From the NCBI RefSeq assembly GCF_016617615.1, contig NZ_JAACYA010000001.1, positions 124,001 to 188,000 of the forward strand: a DNA stretch of 64,000 nt. Direction: 5' to 3'. The translations under genes were made by a program, and so were the position numbers. Position 1 is the first letter of the stretch; the number at the start of each line of letters is the position of its first letter. The DNA is from Persephonella atlantica (GTDB lineage Bacteria; Aquificota; Aquificia; Aquificales; Hydrogenothermaceae). Below are positions 19,188-28,400 of the stretch, piece after piece. Below the pieces are notes generated by a model. The model was not told the DNA's origin and did not search any database. It saw nothing but the letters and a program-made list of their open reading frames with translations.

Positions 19188-20069
19188 TTGGTAGAACATT
19201 ATCCAGTTTTAAACAGAGAGGTTTTACAGTTTTTTTCGTCAATAAAGGCGGGAGTTATTGTTGATGCCACCGTTGGAGGCGGTGGCCATTCCTACCTGAT
19301 TTTAAAGAAATTTCCTGAGATTAAAATAGTTGGAATAGACAGGGATGATTATGCCCTGAAAAGGGCAGAAGAAAAGTTAAAAGAGTTCAAAGGAAGATTT
19401 ACGCTGATAAAAGAATCATTCAGAAATGTTGACACTGTCCTCAAAGATTTAGGACTGAAGAGGGTGGAAGGTTTTCTGTTTGATCTTGGTGTATCTATGT
19501 TTCAGTTGAAGATGGAAAGGGGATTTTCTTTTCAGAGGGAAGAACCTCTCGACATGAGAATGGATACAACCCAGAAACTAACAGCATCCGATGTGATCAA
19601 CTCTTATCCTCCACCACTTCTTGAAAAAATAATCAAAGAGTATGGTGAAGAAAAATTTTACAGAAGAATCGTTAAAAATATTGTGGATTACAGAAAAAAG
19701 AAAAAGATTCAAACGACAAAAGAACTCGCAGAGATTATTTACTTTTCCTATCCACCATCTCTAAGGAGAGGGAGAATACATCCGGCAACAAGAACATTTC
19801 AGGCAATCAGGATTGAAGTAAATGACGAGCTAGGAGAAATAAAAGAGGGTATAAGCAAAGCTATTGATCTGCTCAAAGTTGAAGGAATCATTCAGGTTAT
19901 ATCCTTTCACTCTTTAGAGGACAGAATTGTAAAAAATATATTCAGAGAGGCAAAGAGATTAAAGAAATTGGAAATACTGACGAAAAAACCAATTACACCG
20001 GGAAAAGAGGAAATAAAGGAAAACCCTCCTTCCCGAAGTGCAAAACTGAGAGCAGGAAAGAGATTATGA
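19188..20069 (+). CDS. rsmH: 16S rRNA (cytosine1402-N4)-methyltransferase RsmH
   Basis: RsmH (MraW) methylates N4 of C1402 in the ribosomal P site. The 293-residue protein has the SAM motif VDATVGGGGHS, the conserved FDLGVSMFQL and FQREEPLDMRM blocks, RTFQAIRIEVNDEL and SFHSLEDRIVK. It begins with a TTG (VEHYPVLNREV) seven bases after AAGG, two bases past the MBL gene. It opens a short dcw-type segment with ftsL and ftsI. Confidence 0.96.
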   Translation: MVEHYPVLNREVLQFFSSIKAGVIVDATVGGGGHSYLILKKFPEIKIVGIDRDDYALKRAEEKLKEFKGRFTLIKESFRNVDTVLKDLGLKRVEGFLFDLGVSMFQLKMERGFSFQREEPLDMRMDTTQKLTASDVINSYPPPLLEKIIKEYGEEKFYRRIVKNIVDYRKKKKIQTTKELAEIIYFSYPPSLRRGRIHPATRTFQAIRIEVNDELGEIKEGISKAIDLLKVEGIIQVISFHSLEDRIVKNIFREAKRLKKLEILTKKPITPGKEEIKENPPSRSAKLRAGKRL

Positions 20070-20371
20070 TTAGAGAAAAAACGATAGAGCTTAAAAGAGA
20101 TTTTGCCCATATAAAACGGTACATAAAGTTCTGGTTTTTTATACTCTTTATATCTGGGGCACTCGTTGTTTACAACCAGTACTATTTTAAAGTGAGCAAG
20201 GAGATTATTGAACTCACCCAGATGAAAAATAGACTGATAACACAAAATACTATGCTAAAGAAGGAGATTAGCAGACTCTCCTCACCTGAAAGAATTAACA
20301 GGATGGCGGTAAAAAAACTGAAAATGAAACCAGTAGATTACTCAAAGGTTCATTTTATAGAAGCAAAATAG
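20066..20371 (+). CDS. ftsL: FtsL-like cell division protein
   Basis: This 101-residue protein has a short basic cytoplasmic tail, one membrane helix (about 21-38) and a periplasmic coiled coil ending in the FtsL-type stretch LSSPERINRMAVKKLKMK. FtsL bridges FtsB and FtsQ and regulates the septal synthase FtsWI. The position between rsmH (4-base overlap) and ftsI supports the call more than sequence identity does, since FtsL is poorly conserved. Confidence 0.85.
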   Translation: MIREKTIELKRDFAHIKRYIKFWFFILFISGALVVYNQYYFKVSKEIIELTQMKNRLITQNTMLKKEISRLSSPERINRMAVKKLKMKPVDYSKVHFIEAK

Positions 20372-20375
20372 ATTT

Positions 20376-22076
20376 ATGGTAAAAAAAAAGGTATACATAG
20401 TATCTTTTCTGATTGTTGCAGGATTTCTGATCGTTATTCTCAGACTCCTTTACTTTCAGGTAATAAAAAGAGACGAATACACGCAATTTATAAAAAAACA
20501 GTACTACACTCAAGAAAAAATTATACTTCCAAGGGGAACAATTTACGATAAAAATGGAAAGATACTTGCCATCAGTGTCCCTACCATTGATGTATTTGTT
20601 CTGACAAAACATATAAAAAACAGGGATAGACTTGCAAAAGAGCTATCTATAATACTGAAAAAACCTTACAGCAACATCCTGAAAAAACTCAGTTCACATA
20701 GAAATTATGTAGTTATTGCAAGAAATGTAGATAAATCCTTAAAAGATAGACTACTAAAGATAAGGAGGGATCTTAAAGAATGGAATTTAGGACTTATTGA
20801 TTCCTCTAAAAGATTCTATCCGCTCGGAAGTATTGGTGGTTCCAATATAGGTTTTGTCAGCAGAGTAACGGGAAAAGGAATGGAAGGACTCGAACTAAAA
20901 TATGACAGTAAATTAGGGGGAGGAACAGGAAAGATACTGATGATGAAAGATGCCCTTGGAAATCCATTTACTATAGAGAAAGAGGATGAGAAAAACAGAT
21001 ACGATATAAAACTCACAATAGACAGTAACATACAGTACATAGCACAGGAAGCACTGAAAAAATTTGTTAGAGAAAGAAAGCCCAAAGAAGCCCTCATACT
21101 GATAGTTGACCCAAAAACAGGAAACATCATTGCAAACGCAACATATCCAGATTACAATCCAAACCTTTACTGGAAGTACACAGTTCACAAAAATATTTCC
21201 TTCCAGAATGCATATGAACCAGGTTCTCTTGTAAAGCCTTTTGTTCTGGCAGAAGCTATAGATGAAGGAAAAGTTTCATTTAAAAGAAAATACTACTGCG
21301 GAGATGGCAAAATTGTTGTTGATGGTGTGAAAATCAGAGACCACAAAAGATTCAAGTTCCTGACTCCTGATGAGATAATTATCCATTCTTCAAACGTTGG
21401 CGCTATCACACTTGCCCTTAGGTTAGACCCAGAAAAGTTCTACGACAGACTTCTCAGTCTGGGCTTTGGAAAATCAACAAAAACCTTTCCCGGAGAAGCA
21501 AAAGGCCTGATAAAAAAAAGCAAAAGACCTGTAGATATCGCATATGCATCAATAGGACAGAACTGGACTGCAACACCTATTCAGATAGCTATGGCATACT
21601 CAGCCATAGCAAACGGTGGATATCTGCTGAAGCCAAATTTCATCAAGGAAATTATCAATCCACAGACAGGAAAAACAATAAAAGTGGAAAAAAAGATAAT
21701 AGGCAAAGTGTTTTCAGACAGGTCACTGAAAAAATTAAAAAGCACCCTTAAACTTGTTGTTGAAGAAGGAACGGCAAAAAAGGGAAAATCAAAATATTTC
21801 ACAATAGCAGGAAAAACAGGAACAGCCCAGAAGTACGACCCCAAAATAAAAGCCCTCTCAAAAGAGAAATTTTATACCTGGTTTGCTGGATATTTCCCTG
21901 CAGAGAATCCTCAGTTTACAGTTGTGATATTCGCGAACGAACCTAAAAAAATAAAAAAATGGGAAGTTATAGGAGGAGGTTCTGTGTCTGCTCCTGTACT
22001 TAGAGAACTTGTTGACCGTATAATGTTTTATATGAAAGGAAAACCAGACAAAGTTGGAGGAAAAAATGGAGATTAA
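20376..22076 (+). CDS. ftsI: Class B penicillin-binding protein, septal transpeptidase FtsI
   Basis: The protein has an N-terminal membrane helix (about 5-25), a pedestal domain with the RGTIYDKNGKILA motif, and a transpeptidase domain with SxxK in EPGSLVKPF, SxN in HSSNVGA and KTG in AGKTGTAQ. All catalytic motifs are intact. It cross-links septal peptidoglycan with FtsW. It lies four bases after ftsL; the usual next dcw genes (murE, murF) are absent and a thioesterase follows instead. Confidence 0.94.
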   Translation: MVKKKVYIVSFLIVAGFLIVILRLLYFQVIKRDEYTQFIKKQYYTQEKIILPRGTIYDKNGKILAISVPTIDVFVLTKHIKNRDRLAKELSIILKKPYSNILKKLSSHRNYVVIARNVDKSLKDRLLKIRRDLKEWNLGLIDSSKRFYPLGSIGGSNIGFVSRVTGKGMEGLELKYDSKLGGGTGKILMMKDALGNPFTIEKEDEKNRYDIKLTIDSNIQYIAQEALKKFVRERKPKEALILIVDPKTGNIIANATYPDYNPNLYWKYTVHKNISFQNAYEPGSLVKPFVLAEAIDEGKVSFKRKYYCGDGKIVVDGVKIRDHKRFKFLTPDEIIIHSSNVGAITLALRLDPEKFYDRLLSLGFGKSTKTFPGEAKGLIKKSKRPVDIAYASIGQNWTATPIQIAMAYSAIANGGYLLKPNFIKEIINPQTGKTIKVEKKIIGKVFSDRSLKKLKSTLKLVVEEGTAKKGKSKYFTIAGKTGTAQKYDPKIKALSKEKFYTWFAGYFPAENPQFTVVIFANEPKKIKKWEVIGGGSVSAPVLRELVDRIMFYMKGKPDKVGGKNGD

Positions 22077-22455
22077 AACACATCGGCAGATTGACCAGAG
22101 TATTTCAGGAGTTCCAACAGCTGTAGAAACAGATAAGTTTGCATCAGTAATGTTAGAAATCACAGACCAGATGAAAGCTGACGAAAAAGGTCTCGTTCAT
22201 GGAGGATTCCTTTTTTCAGCAGCAGATTACTGCTCTATGCTTGCTGTAAATCATCCAAATGTGGTTCTTGCAAAAGCCGAAGTAAGATTTTTAAAACCTG
22301 TAAGGGTGGGAGAACATATATTTTTTGAAGGGATTGTTGTAGAAAGGGAAGGAAATAGAAGAACTGTTGAAGTAAACGGAAAAAATGAAAAAAACGAGAT
22401 AGTTTTCGCAGGTAAATTTTACTGTGTAATACCTGAAAAACATGTCCTTGACTGA
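22066..22455 (+). CDS. Hotdog-fold thioesterase, PaaI-like
   Basis: The 129-residue protein has the hotdog helix motif GLVHGGFLFSAADYCSMLA and the strand KAEVRFLKPVRVGE, as in PaaI-type acyl-CoA thioesterases. The substrate cannot be inferred. The ATG at 22066 follows GGAGG at five bases inside the end of ftsI; an upstream TTG at 22054 overlaps that site and is rejected. It is probably translated from the ftsI message. Confidence 0.78.
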   Translation: MEIKTHRQIDQSISGVPTAVETDKFASVMLEITDQMKADEKGLVHGGFLFSAADYCSMLAVNHPNVVLAKAEVRFLKPVRVGEHIFFEGIVVEREGNRRTVEVNGKNEKNEIVFAGKFYCVIPEKHVLD

Positions 22456-22473
22456 ACTGGCACAAAACAAAAA

Positions 22474-22485
22474 CTGTGCTATAAT
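22474..22485 (+). promoter_or_regulatory. Extended -10 promoter for tRNA-Cys
   Basis: TGCTATAAT (TATAAT at 22480-22485 with the TGN extension) lies 11 bases before the mature tRNA. A -35 match is weak (TGGCAC about 16 bases upstream). The spacing to the tRNA fits a start around 22492. Confidence 0.6.
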
Positions 22486-22496
22486 ATTAACCCACT

Positions 22497-22568
22497 GGCG
22501 GGGTAGCCAAGTGGTAAGGCAGGGGACTGCAAATCCCTTATGCGCGGGTTCGATTCCCGCCCCCGCCT
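22497..22568 (+). tRNA. tRNA-Cys (anticodon GCA)
   Basis: A complete cloverleaf is visible: acceptor GGCGGGG/CCCCGCC, D-arm GCC/GGC, anticodon stem GGGGA/TCCCT with loop CTGCAAA, and T-arm GCGGG-TTCGATT-CCCGC. The anticodon is GCA. The discriminator base is T, characteristic of cysteine tRNA. The CCA end is not encoded. Confidence 0.97.
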
Positions 22569-22624
22569 CTTGTTGAAAAATCAAGATGGTACAAATCCCT
22601 CCCAGAAAGATATTCAAAATATTC

Positions 22625-22652
22625 TTGACATATATTAATCTCTTTATATAAA
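22625..22652 (+). promoter_or_regulatory. Sigma-70-type promoter giving a near-leaderless message
   Basis: TTGACA at 22625-22630 and TATAAA at 22647-22652, spaced 16 bases, form a strong promoter match. The expected start near 22659 is only about five bases before the ATG at 22664, and there is no ribosome-binding site there. The GGDEF-EAL message may be leaderless. Confidence 0.6.
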
Positions 22653-22663
22653 TTCATGTATAA

Positions 22664-25345
22664 ATGAGTATAAGGAGAAAGATAGCATTACTTATATTCC
22701 TGGTCTTTTTTTCTGGGTTTGGTGTGTCCTATGTGCTTTATAGAATCTTCATCACAGAACATCTGAAAAAACTTGATCTCATCTTTATAGATAGAGAATT
22801 TGATACCTTTTTCAAGAGTATTGAAAACAACATATCCTTTGTTGATTCGATAGCAAAAAATGAAGCATACTGGGACGACCTTTATAACTTCACACTAAAT
22901 CCAAATGAAAAATTTGTAAAAAGCAACTTTGACTCTGCAAACGAAACACTTTATGACCTAAAAATAAATTTTTATCTGGTTCTAAATCGTCTTCTAAATA
23001 CTGCTCTATACAGATGTAATCTTGATCTGAACAGTTGTTCTCACCTTATTGAAGCTGTTAAAAAATACATAAAAGGTGAACAGTCTGGTCTGATAAAGAT
23101 AGGGGATAACATAATTGCTGTGTCCTCAAAATACATTCTCCCTACAGAAAAAAAATCCAAACCTGCAGGGCTTCTTATTATAGGGAAGCTGATAAATATG
23201 AATGAGCTGGCAGATTTTATGAGAACTGCACCTCAGGAGATTTCCAGGGATAGTCCATTAAAAAAAATCAGACATGGTATATTCAGCGTTAGCATATATG
23301 AAACAGATGGTGATTACTTTGGTTACAGAGTTTATGGTAGAGACATATCAGGAAAAAAGCTACTACTCCATTCAGGCATAATAGATAAAACAGTCTCTGA
23401 GAAAGGAAAAAAGTTTTTTCTTATTTTAAACCTTATACTTCTCTTTATATTTCTGTCGGTGATGTTGGTTCTGTACTATGGAATCGATAGATTGGTCACT
23501 GTCCCTATTCATAATCTTGTAAGGAGCATAAAAAATATATCCATAAATAAAGATTTATCTGAAGATTTCAATGTTGATTATGGTTCAAAGGAGATAAACA
23601 TAATATCCAAAGAGATATCAAAACTGTTAAGGACCATAAAAGGTCTACTTGGAGATATTGAGGAAAAAAACAAACTGTTTAAAGCAATCGCAGAAAATAC
23701 ACCTATCGGTATATACATATTTTCAGAAAAGTTTGAGTATGTAAATCCTGCTGTTGAGAAAATCACAGGATACAGCAAGGAAGAAATTATTGGGAAAAAT
23801 ATCTCCTTTCTTCTCACAGAAGCAGACAAAGAAATGAGAAAAAAGATTATAGAGGCGGTCAGAAGAAGGCTGAAAGGGGAAGTTTTCAGAAATGAGTTTC
23901 AGATAAAGATAAAAACAAAAAACGGAGAGACAAAAGATATTCTTGTGATAGCAAATACTGTGTTTCTATCAGATAAACCATACGGTTTGGGAATAGCTGT
24001 TGATATTACACAGACAAAAAGACTGGAAAGGGAGTTACTTGAACAGGCAGAGAGGGATTCCCTCACAGGTCTGTACAACAGATTGGGTCTTACAAAAAAG
24101 ATAGAGGAGTTTCTGGATATATTCTCCAGAGAAAACAAAAAGTTTTTTCTCCTATTTATTGACCTGAACAAATTCAAAAACATAAACGACTCCTTTGGTC
24201 ATCAGATTGGAGATACGGTTTTAAAAACAATAGGAAAAAGACTGAAAGAAAACTTCAGAAAGATTGACGTCATTGCAAGATTTGGAGGAGACGAATTTGG
24301 TATTCTCATAACAACCTACTCAAAGTTTGACGACATTTCCCAGATACTGACAAAGATTATTCGGCTTATAGAAGAACCTGTTCATATAAATGAGCTTTCT
24401 TTTATTGTTACGGCAAGTATCGGAATTTCTGTTTTTCCAGATGATGGAACAGATGCAAACACCCTTTTAAAAAGAGCAGATATTGCAATGTACAGAGCAA
24501 AGGAAAAATCAAGAAAGGAGAATAAAAGCAGTTTTATATTTTTCTCTGAGGAGTTTGAAAGAAAAATAAAAGAAAAAATAGAAATAGAAAGGGAGTTGAG
24601 AGAAGTTCTCAAAAATAAGAAGGAAGAATTTACCGTTCTATATCAGCCTATATACAACCTGAAAACAATGAAAATATCAAAGTTAGAAGCTTTAGTAAGG
24701 TGGAGTTCTTCAAAGTTTGGTGAAATTCCCCCTTCCAGATTTATAAACATATCTGAGGAGACAGGACTGATAAAGGAGATAAGCAACATAGTTCTGGATA
24801 GGGTCTGCAACCAGATACTGCTCTGGAAAAGAAAAGGACTGGATATAAAAGTATCCATAAACATCTCCCCCATAGAGTTTATGGACAGAGATTTTGTTGA
24901 CAGGCTACTGTCAAAGCTCAGACCATCATGCCTTGAAAAAAATATCTCCATTGAGATAACAGAAAACGTCCTGATTGAAAATGTTTTAGAATCAAGAGAA
25001 AAAATCAAAAAACTAAAAGAACAGGGAATTGACATACTGTTAGATGATTTTGGTAAAGGCTATTCTTCCCTCACATACCTGAAAAAATTTCCCATATCAA
25101 TGTTGAAAATCGACAGGGAATTTATAAAAGATCTCCCAAAAGATAAAGAAGATGTAGAAATAGTAAAGACTATTGTTAAACTATCTGAAATCCTCCAGAT
25201 AGAAACTGTCGCAGAAGGTATTGAGAGCAGAGAACAACTTGAAATCCTGAAAAATATAGGATGCACTTATGGTCAGGGATTTTTCCTTGGGAAGCCTCTA
25301 TATCCCTCTGAGATTGAGAGGATATTTCCATCCAATATACATTAA
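22664..25345 (+). CDS. CHASE4-HAMP-PAS-GGDEF-EAL cyclic-di-GMP enzyme
   Basis: The 893-residue protein has a membrane helix (about 8-28), a CHASE4-type periplasmic sensor (IAKNEAYWDDLYNF), a second helix (about 246-268), HAMP, a PAS domain (about 335-455), GGDEF and EAL. The cyclase site GGDEF (541-545) and its I-site RKID five residues earlier are intact. The phosphodiesterase motif is EALVRW (675-680), with DDFGKGYSSL and ETVAEGIE downstream, also intact. It could both make and degrade c-di-GMP; the net activity cannot be told. No ribosome site precedes the ATG. Confidence 0.92.
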   Translation: MSIRRKIALLIFLVFFSGFGVSYVLYRIFITEHLKKLDLIFIDREFDTFFKSIENNISFVDSIAKNEAYWDDLYNFTLNPNEKFVKSNFDSANETLYDLKINFYLVLNRLLNTALYRCNLDLNSCSHLIEAVKKYIKGEQSGLIKIGDNIIAVSSKYILPTEKKSKPAGLLIIGKLINMNELADFMRTAPQEISRDSPLKKIRHGIFSVSIYETDGDYFGYRVYGRDISGKKLLLHSGIIDKTVSEKGKKFFLILNLILLFIFLSVMLVLYYGIDRLVTVPIHNLVRSIKNISINKDLSEDFNVDYGSKEINIISKEISKLLRTIKGLLGDIEEKNKLFKAIAENTPIGIYIFSEKFEYVNPAVEKITGYSKEEIIGKNISFLLTEADKEMRKKIIEAVRRRLKGEVFRNEFQIKIKTKNGETKDILVIANTVFLSDKPYGLGIAVDITQTKRLERELLEQAERDSLTGLYNRLGLTKKIEEFLDIFSRENKKFFLLFIDLNKFKNINDSFGHQIGDTVLKTIGKRLKENFRKIDVIARFGGDEFGILITTYSKFDDISQILTKIIRLIEEPVHINELSFIVTASIGISVFPDDGTDANTLLKRADIAMYRAKEKSRKENKSSFIFFSEEFERKIKEKIEIERELREVLKNKKEEFTVLYQPIYNLKTMKISKLEALVRWSSSKFGEIPPSRFINISEETGLIKEISNIVLDRVCNQILLWKRKGLDIKVSINISPIEFMDRDFVDRLLSKLRPSCLEKNISIEITENVLIENVLESREKIKKLKEQGIDILLDDFGKGYSSLTYLKKFPISMLKIDREFIKDLPKDKEDVEIVKTIVKLSEILQIETVAEGIESREQLEILKNIGCTYGQGFFLGKPLYPSEIERIFPSNIH

Positions 25346-25424
25346 AAAGAACTTATTATCAAGATTGATTTAAACGAAAAAATTTTATAGATTGTAATTC
25401 CTATTCCAAAACAGAGGGAGAGAA

Positions 25425-28400
25425 ATGTCAAAAGATTTTACACATCTCCATTTACACTCTCACTACTCAATGCTTGACGGAATGATCAAAATCTCTGAGC
25501 TTGCTCAAAAAGCAAAAGAGTACGGATATAAAGCTGTGGCACTAACAGACCACGGAAACATATTTGGAGCTATTGAGTTTTATCAGGAGATGAAAAAAGC
25601 TGGCGTTAAACCAATAATAGGAATGGAAGCATACTTTACAAACAACAGATTTGAAAAGAAAGGAGAAGGCTCAGACAGTATATTAGCTGACAAAAACTAC
25701 CACCTGATACTCCACGCAAAAGATAAAACAGGCTTTAAAAATCTGATGAAGCTATCATCCCTTGCATATACAGAAGGGTTTTACTACAAGCCACGGATAG
25801 ACTGGGAACTGTTAGAAAAGTATCACGAAGGTCTGATATGCCAGACAGCATGTCTAAAGGGTTTTATACCTCATCTGCTTACAAAAGGAAAGTTTGAAGA
25901 GGCTTACGAATATGCAAAAAGACTAAAAGATATATTTGGAGAAGATTTATACTTTGAGATACAGATAAACGGTCTTGAAGAGCAGGAGATAGCAAACAAA
26001 GGAATATTAGAGCTTGCAGAAAAAGTAGGAGTAAAGGTCGTGGCAACAAACGACTCCCATTATCTAAATGAGGAGGATGCTCAGGCTCACGATGTTATAA
26101 AAGCCCTTCAGATGAAAATGACCTTAAAAGAGCTTAAAGAAAAAGGTAAAGCCTTTAAGGTAAGAGGTCTTCACTTCACAACCCCTGATGAGATGTATCA
26201 CAAGTTCAAAGGGTACGAATTTGCCCTCAAAAACACAATGGAAATTGCAGAAAAATGCAACGTTGAGATAGATACAGCAGAAACGAGGGGATACCTTTTT
26301 CCAAAATTCCAGATACCAGGATTAAATAGGGAAGCAACGGAAGAAGAAAAAGCCCAGTATTTTGAAAAGCTTTCGTGGGAAGGTTTAGAAAAAAGACTTT
26401 CAAAAATAAAAAATCTGTCAAAAGAGAAATACCAGCAGTATAAAGAAAGGCTACAGTATGAGATAAATGTTATAAAACAGATGGGATTTCCTGAATATTT
26501 TCTCATTGTTCAGGACTTTATTAACCATGCAAAACAAAACGGTATCCCTGTAGGTCCCGGAAGAGGTTGTTTATTCCCAGAAGCAGATGTTTACCTGGCA
26601 GATGGTTCAACCGTAAAAATCAAGGATATAAAAATTGGTCAGTTTGTTATAACCCATAAGGGGAATATTCTTCCTGTGGTAAACAAATTTGAGTATGACA
26701 TTAAGGAGGAAGTTATATCATTAAAAGTCGGCTCTGAAGAACTTATTTTAACATCAGACCACAAGGTATATGCTGTAAAGTCAGAAAGATGCACTGTAAA
26801 TTCAGAAAAACAAAAAGCTGTAATATGTAAACCAAGCTGTGAAAGATACTGCTCTACAAAACCTTACTTACAGTATAAGCCTGAGTGGATACAGGCTGGT
26901 CAGCTAAAAGCAGGAGATTTTGTGGTTTTTCCGAGAATGTACTCCAAAAATGAAGAGATAGTATTTGACATTTTAGATTACGTAGAGCACAAACCATATT
27001 TAAAATATGATGATAAGTATGTATGGTATGAGATAAGTGGAAAAATAACAAAAAAAATTCCACGATTTATTCCATTCGATAAAGAGTTTGCAAAACTCCT
27101 TGGGTATTACATAGCAGAAGGCTGGTCAAGACTTGGAAACAGAGAAAATGCAGTAGGGTTTGGATTTAATAAAAATGAGATAGTTTACGCAAAAGAAGTT
27201 CAGAAATTACTCAAAACTATATTTGAAATAGATAGCAGCATAACTTTACACAAAACAAAAAATTCTTTGCAGGTTATTGGTTATTCAAGAATTGTAGGAG
27301 AATTTCTATCATCTTTAGCAGGTAAAGGTGCTAATAACAAAAAAATAGATGAAATCATTATTTATAAAGGAAAGGATGAATATGTAAAAACCCTTATAGC
27401 CTACATGTTTAGAGGAGATGGACATGATGGAAGGTCAAATAAGACAATTTCAATTAAATACTCTACAACCTCATACAAACTTGCTACACAGTTAAAACTT
27501 TTACTTGGAAGATTTGGATATTACTCCTCAATTAATAAAAGGAAAAATAGGAAAAAGTGGAGTATAGAATACTCAATTAAACTATCTGGTAAACAACTTT
27601 TAAACTGGAATAATGATTTCGTAGAGTTTCCAATTAATGTGCCAGACCAGAAATTTTTCAGGAATGACAGTTTTTTTGTAGACGAAAAATACATTTACAT
27701 AAAGATTAAGTCAGTTAAAAAACTACAGTATAAAGGGAAAGTTTATGATATATCTGTTCCTTTTGATACATCTTTTGTTTCAAACGGATTTGCTGTACAT
27801 AATTCAGCAGCCGGATCATTGGTTGCTTATGTCCTTGGGATAACTGATGTTGACCCTCTTCAGCATGGTCTTATCTTTGAAAGATTTTTAAACCCTGACA
27901 GAATTTCTATGCCTGACATTGATGTGGATTTCTGCATGGAAAGCAGACCTAAGGTTATTGAGTATGTGAAACAAAAATACGGCGAAAATGCTGTTGCCCA
28001 GATTATCACATACAACTTTATGAAGTCCAAGATGGTAATAAGAGATGTTGCAAGAACTCTTGGTTTTTCCTACACAGAAGCAGATAAAATAGCAAAGATG
28101 ATATTACCGGGACCTGTTCAGGGCTCAACACTAACAATAGAAGAAAATTTAGAAGCAAACCCAGAGTTTAGAAAACTTTATGAAACTGATGAAAGGGTAA
28201 GACAGCTTATAGACCTTGCCAAAAAGTTAGAAGGCTCTGCCAGACATACAGGAATCCACGCTGCTGGTGTTGTTATAGCCCCTGGGCCATTGGACGAGTA
28301 TGTTCCTGTTTACGTTGATAAAGACGGAACCAAGGCAACCCAGTTTGATATGGGGACCCTTGAGATGTTAGGCCTTGTAAAGATGGACTTTTTAGGTCTG

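Noticed and set aside
22451-22480. Sigma-54 promoter at TGGCAC near tRNA-Cys
   Set aside because: No TTGC element at the required spacing; the extended -10 TATAAT explains the site better.
22568-22586. Terminator hairpin after tRNA-Cys (TCTTG ... CAAGA)
   Set aside because: Only a 5-bp AT-rich stem with a nine-base loop and no T-tract.
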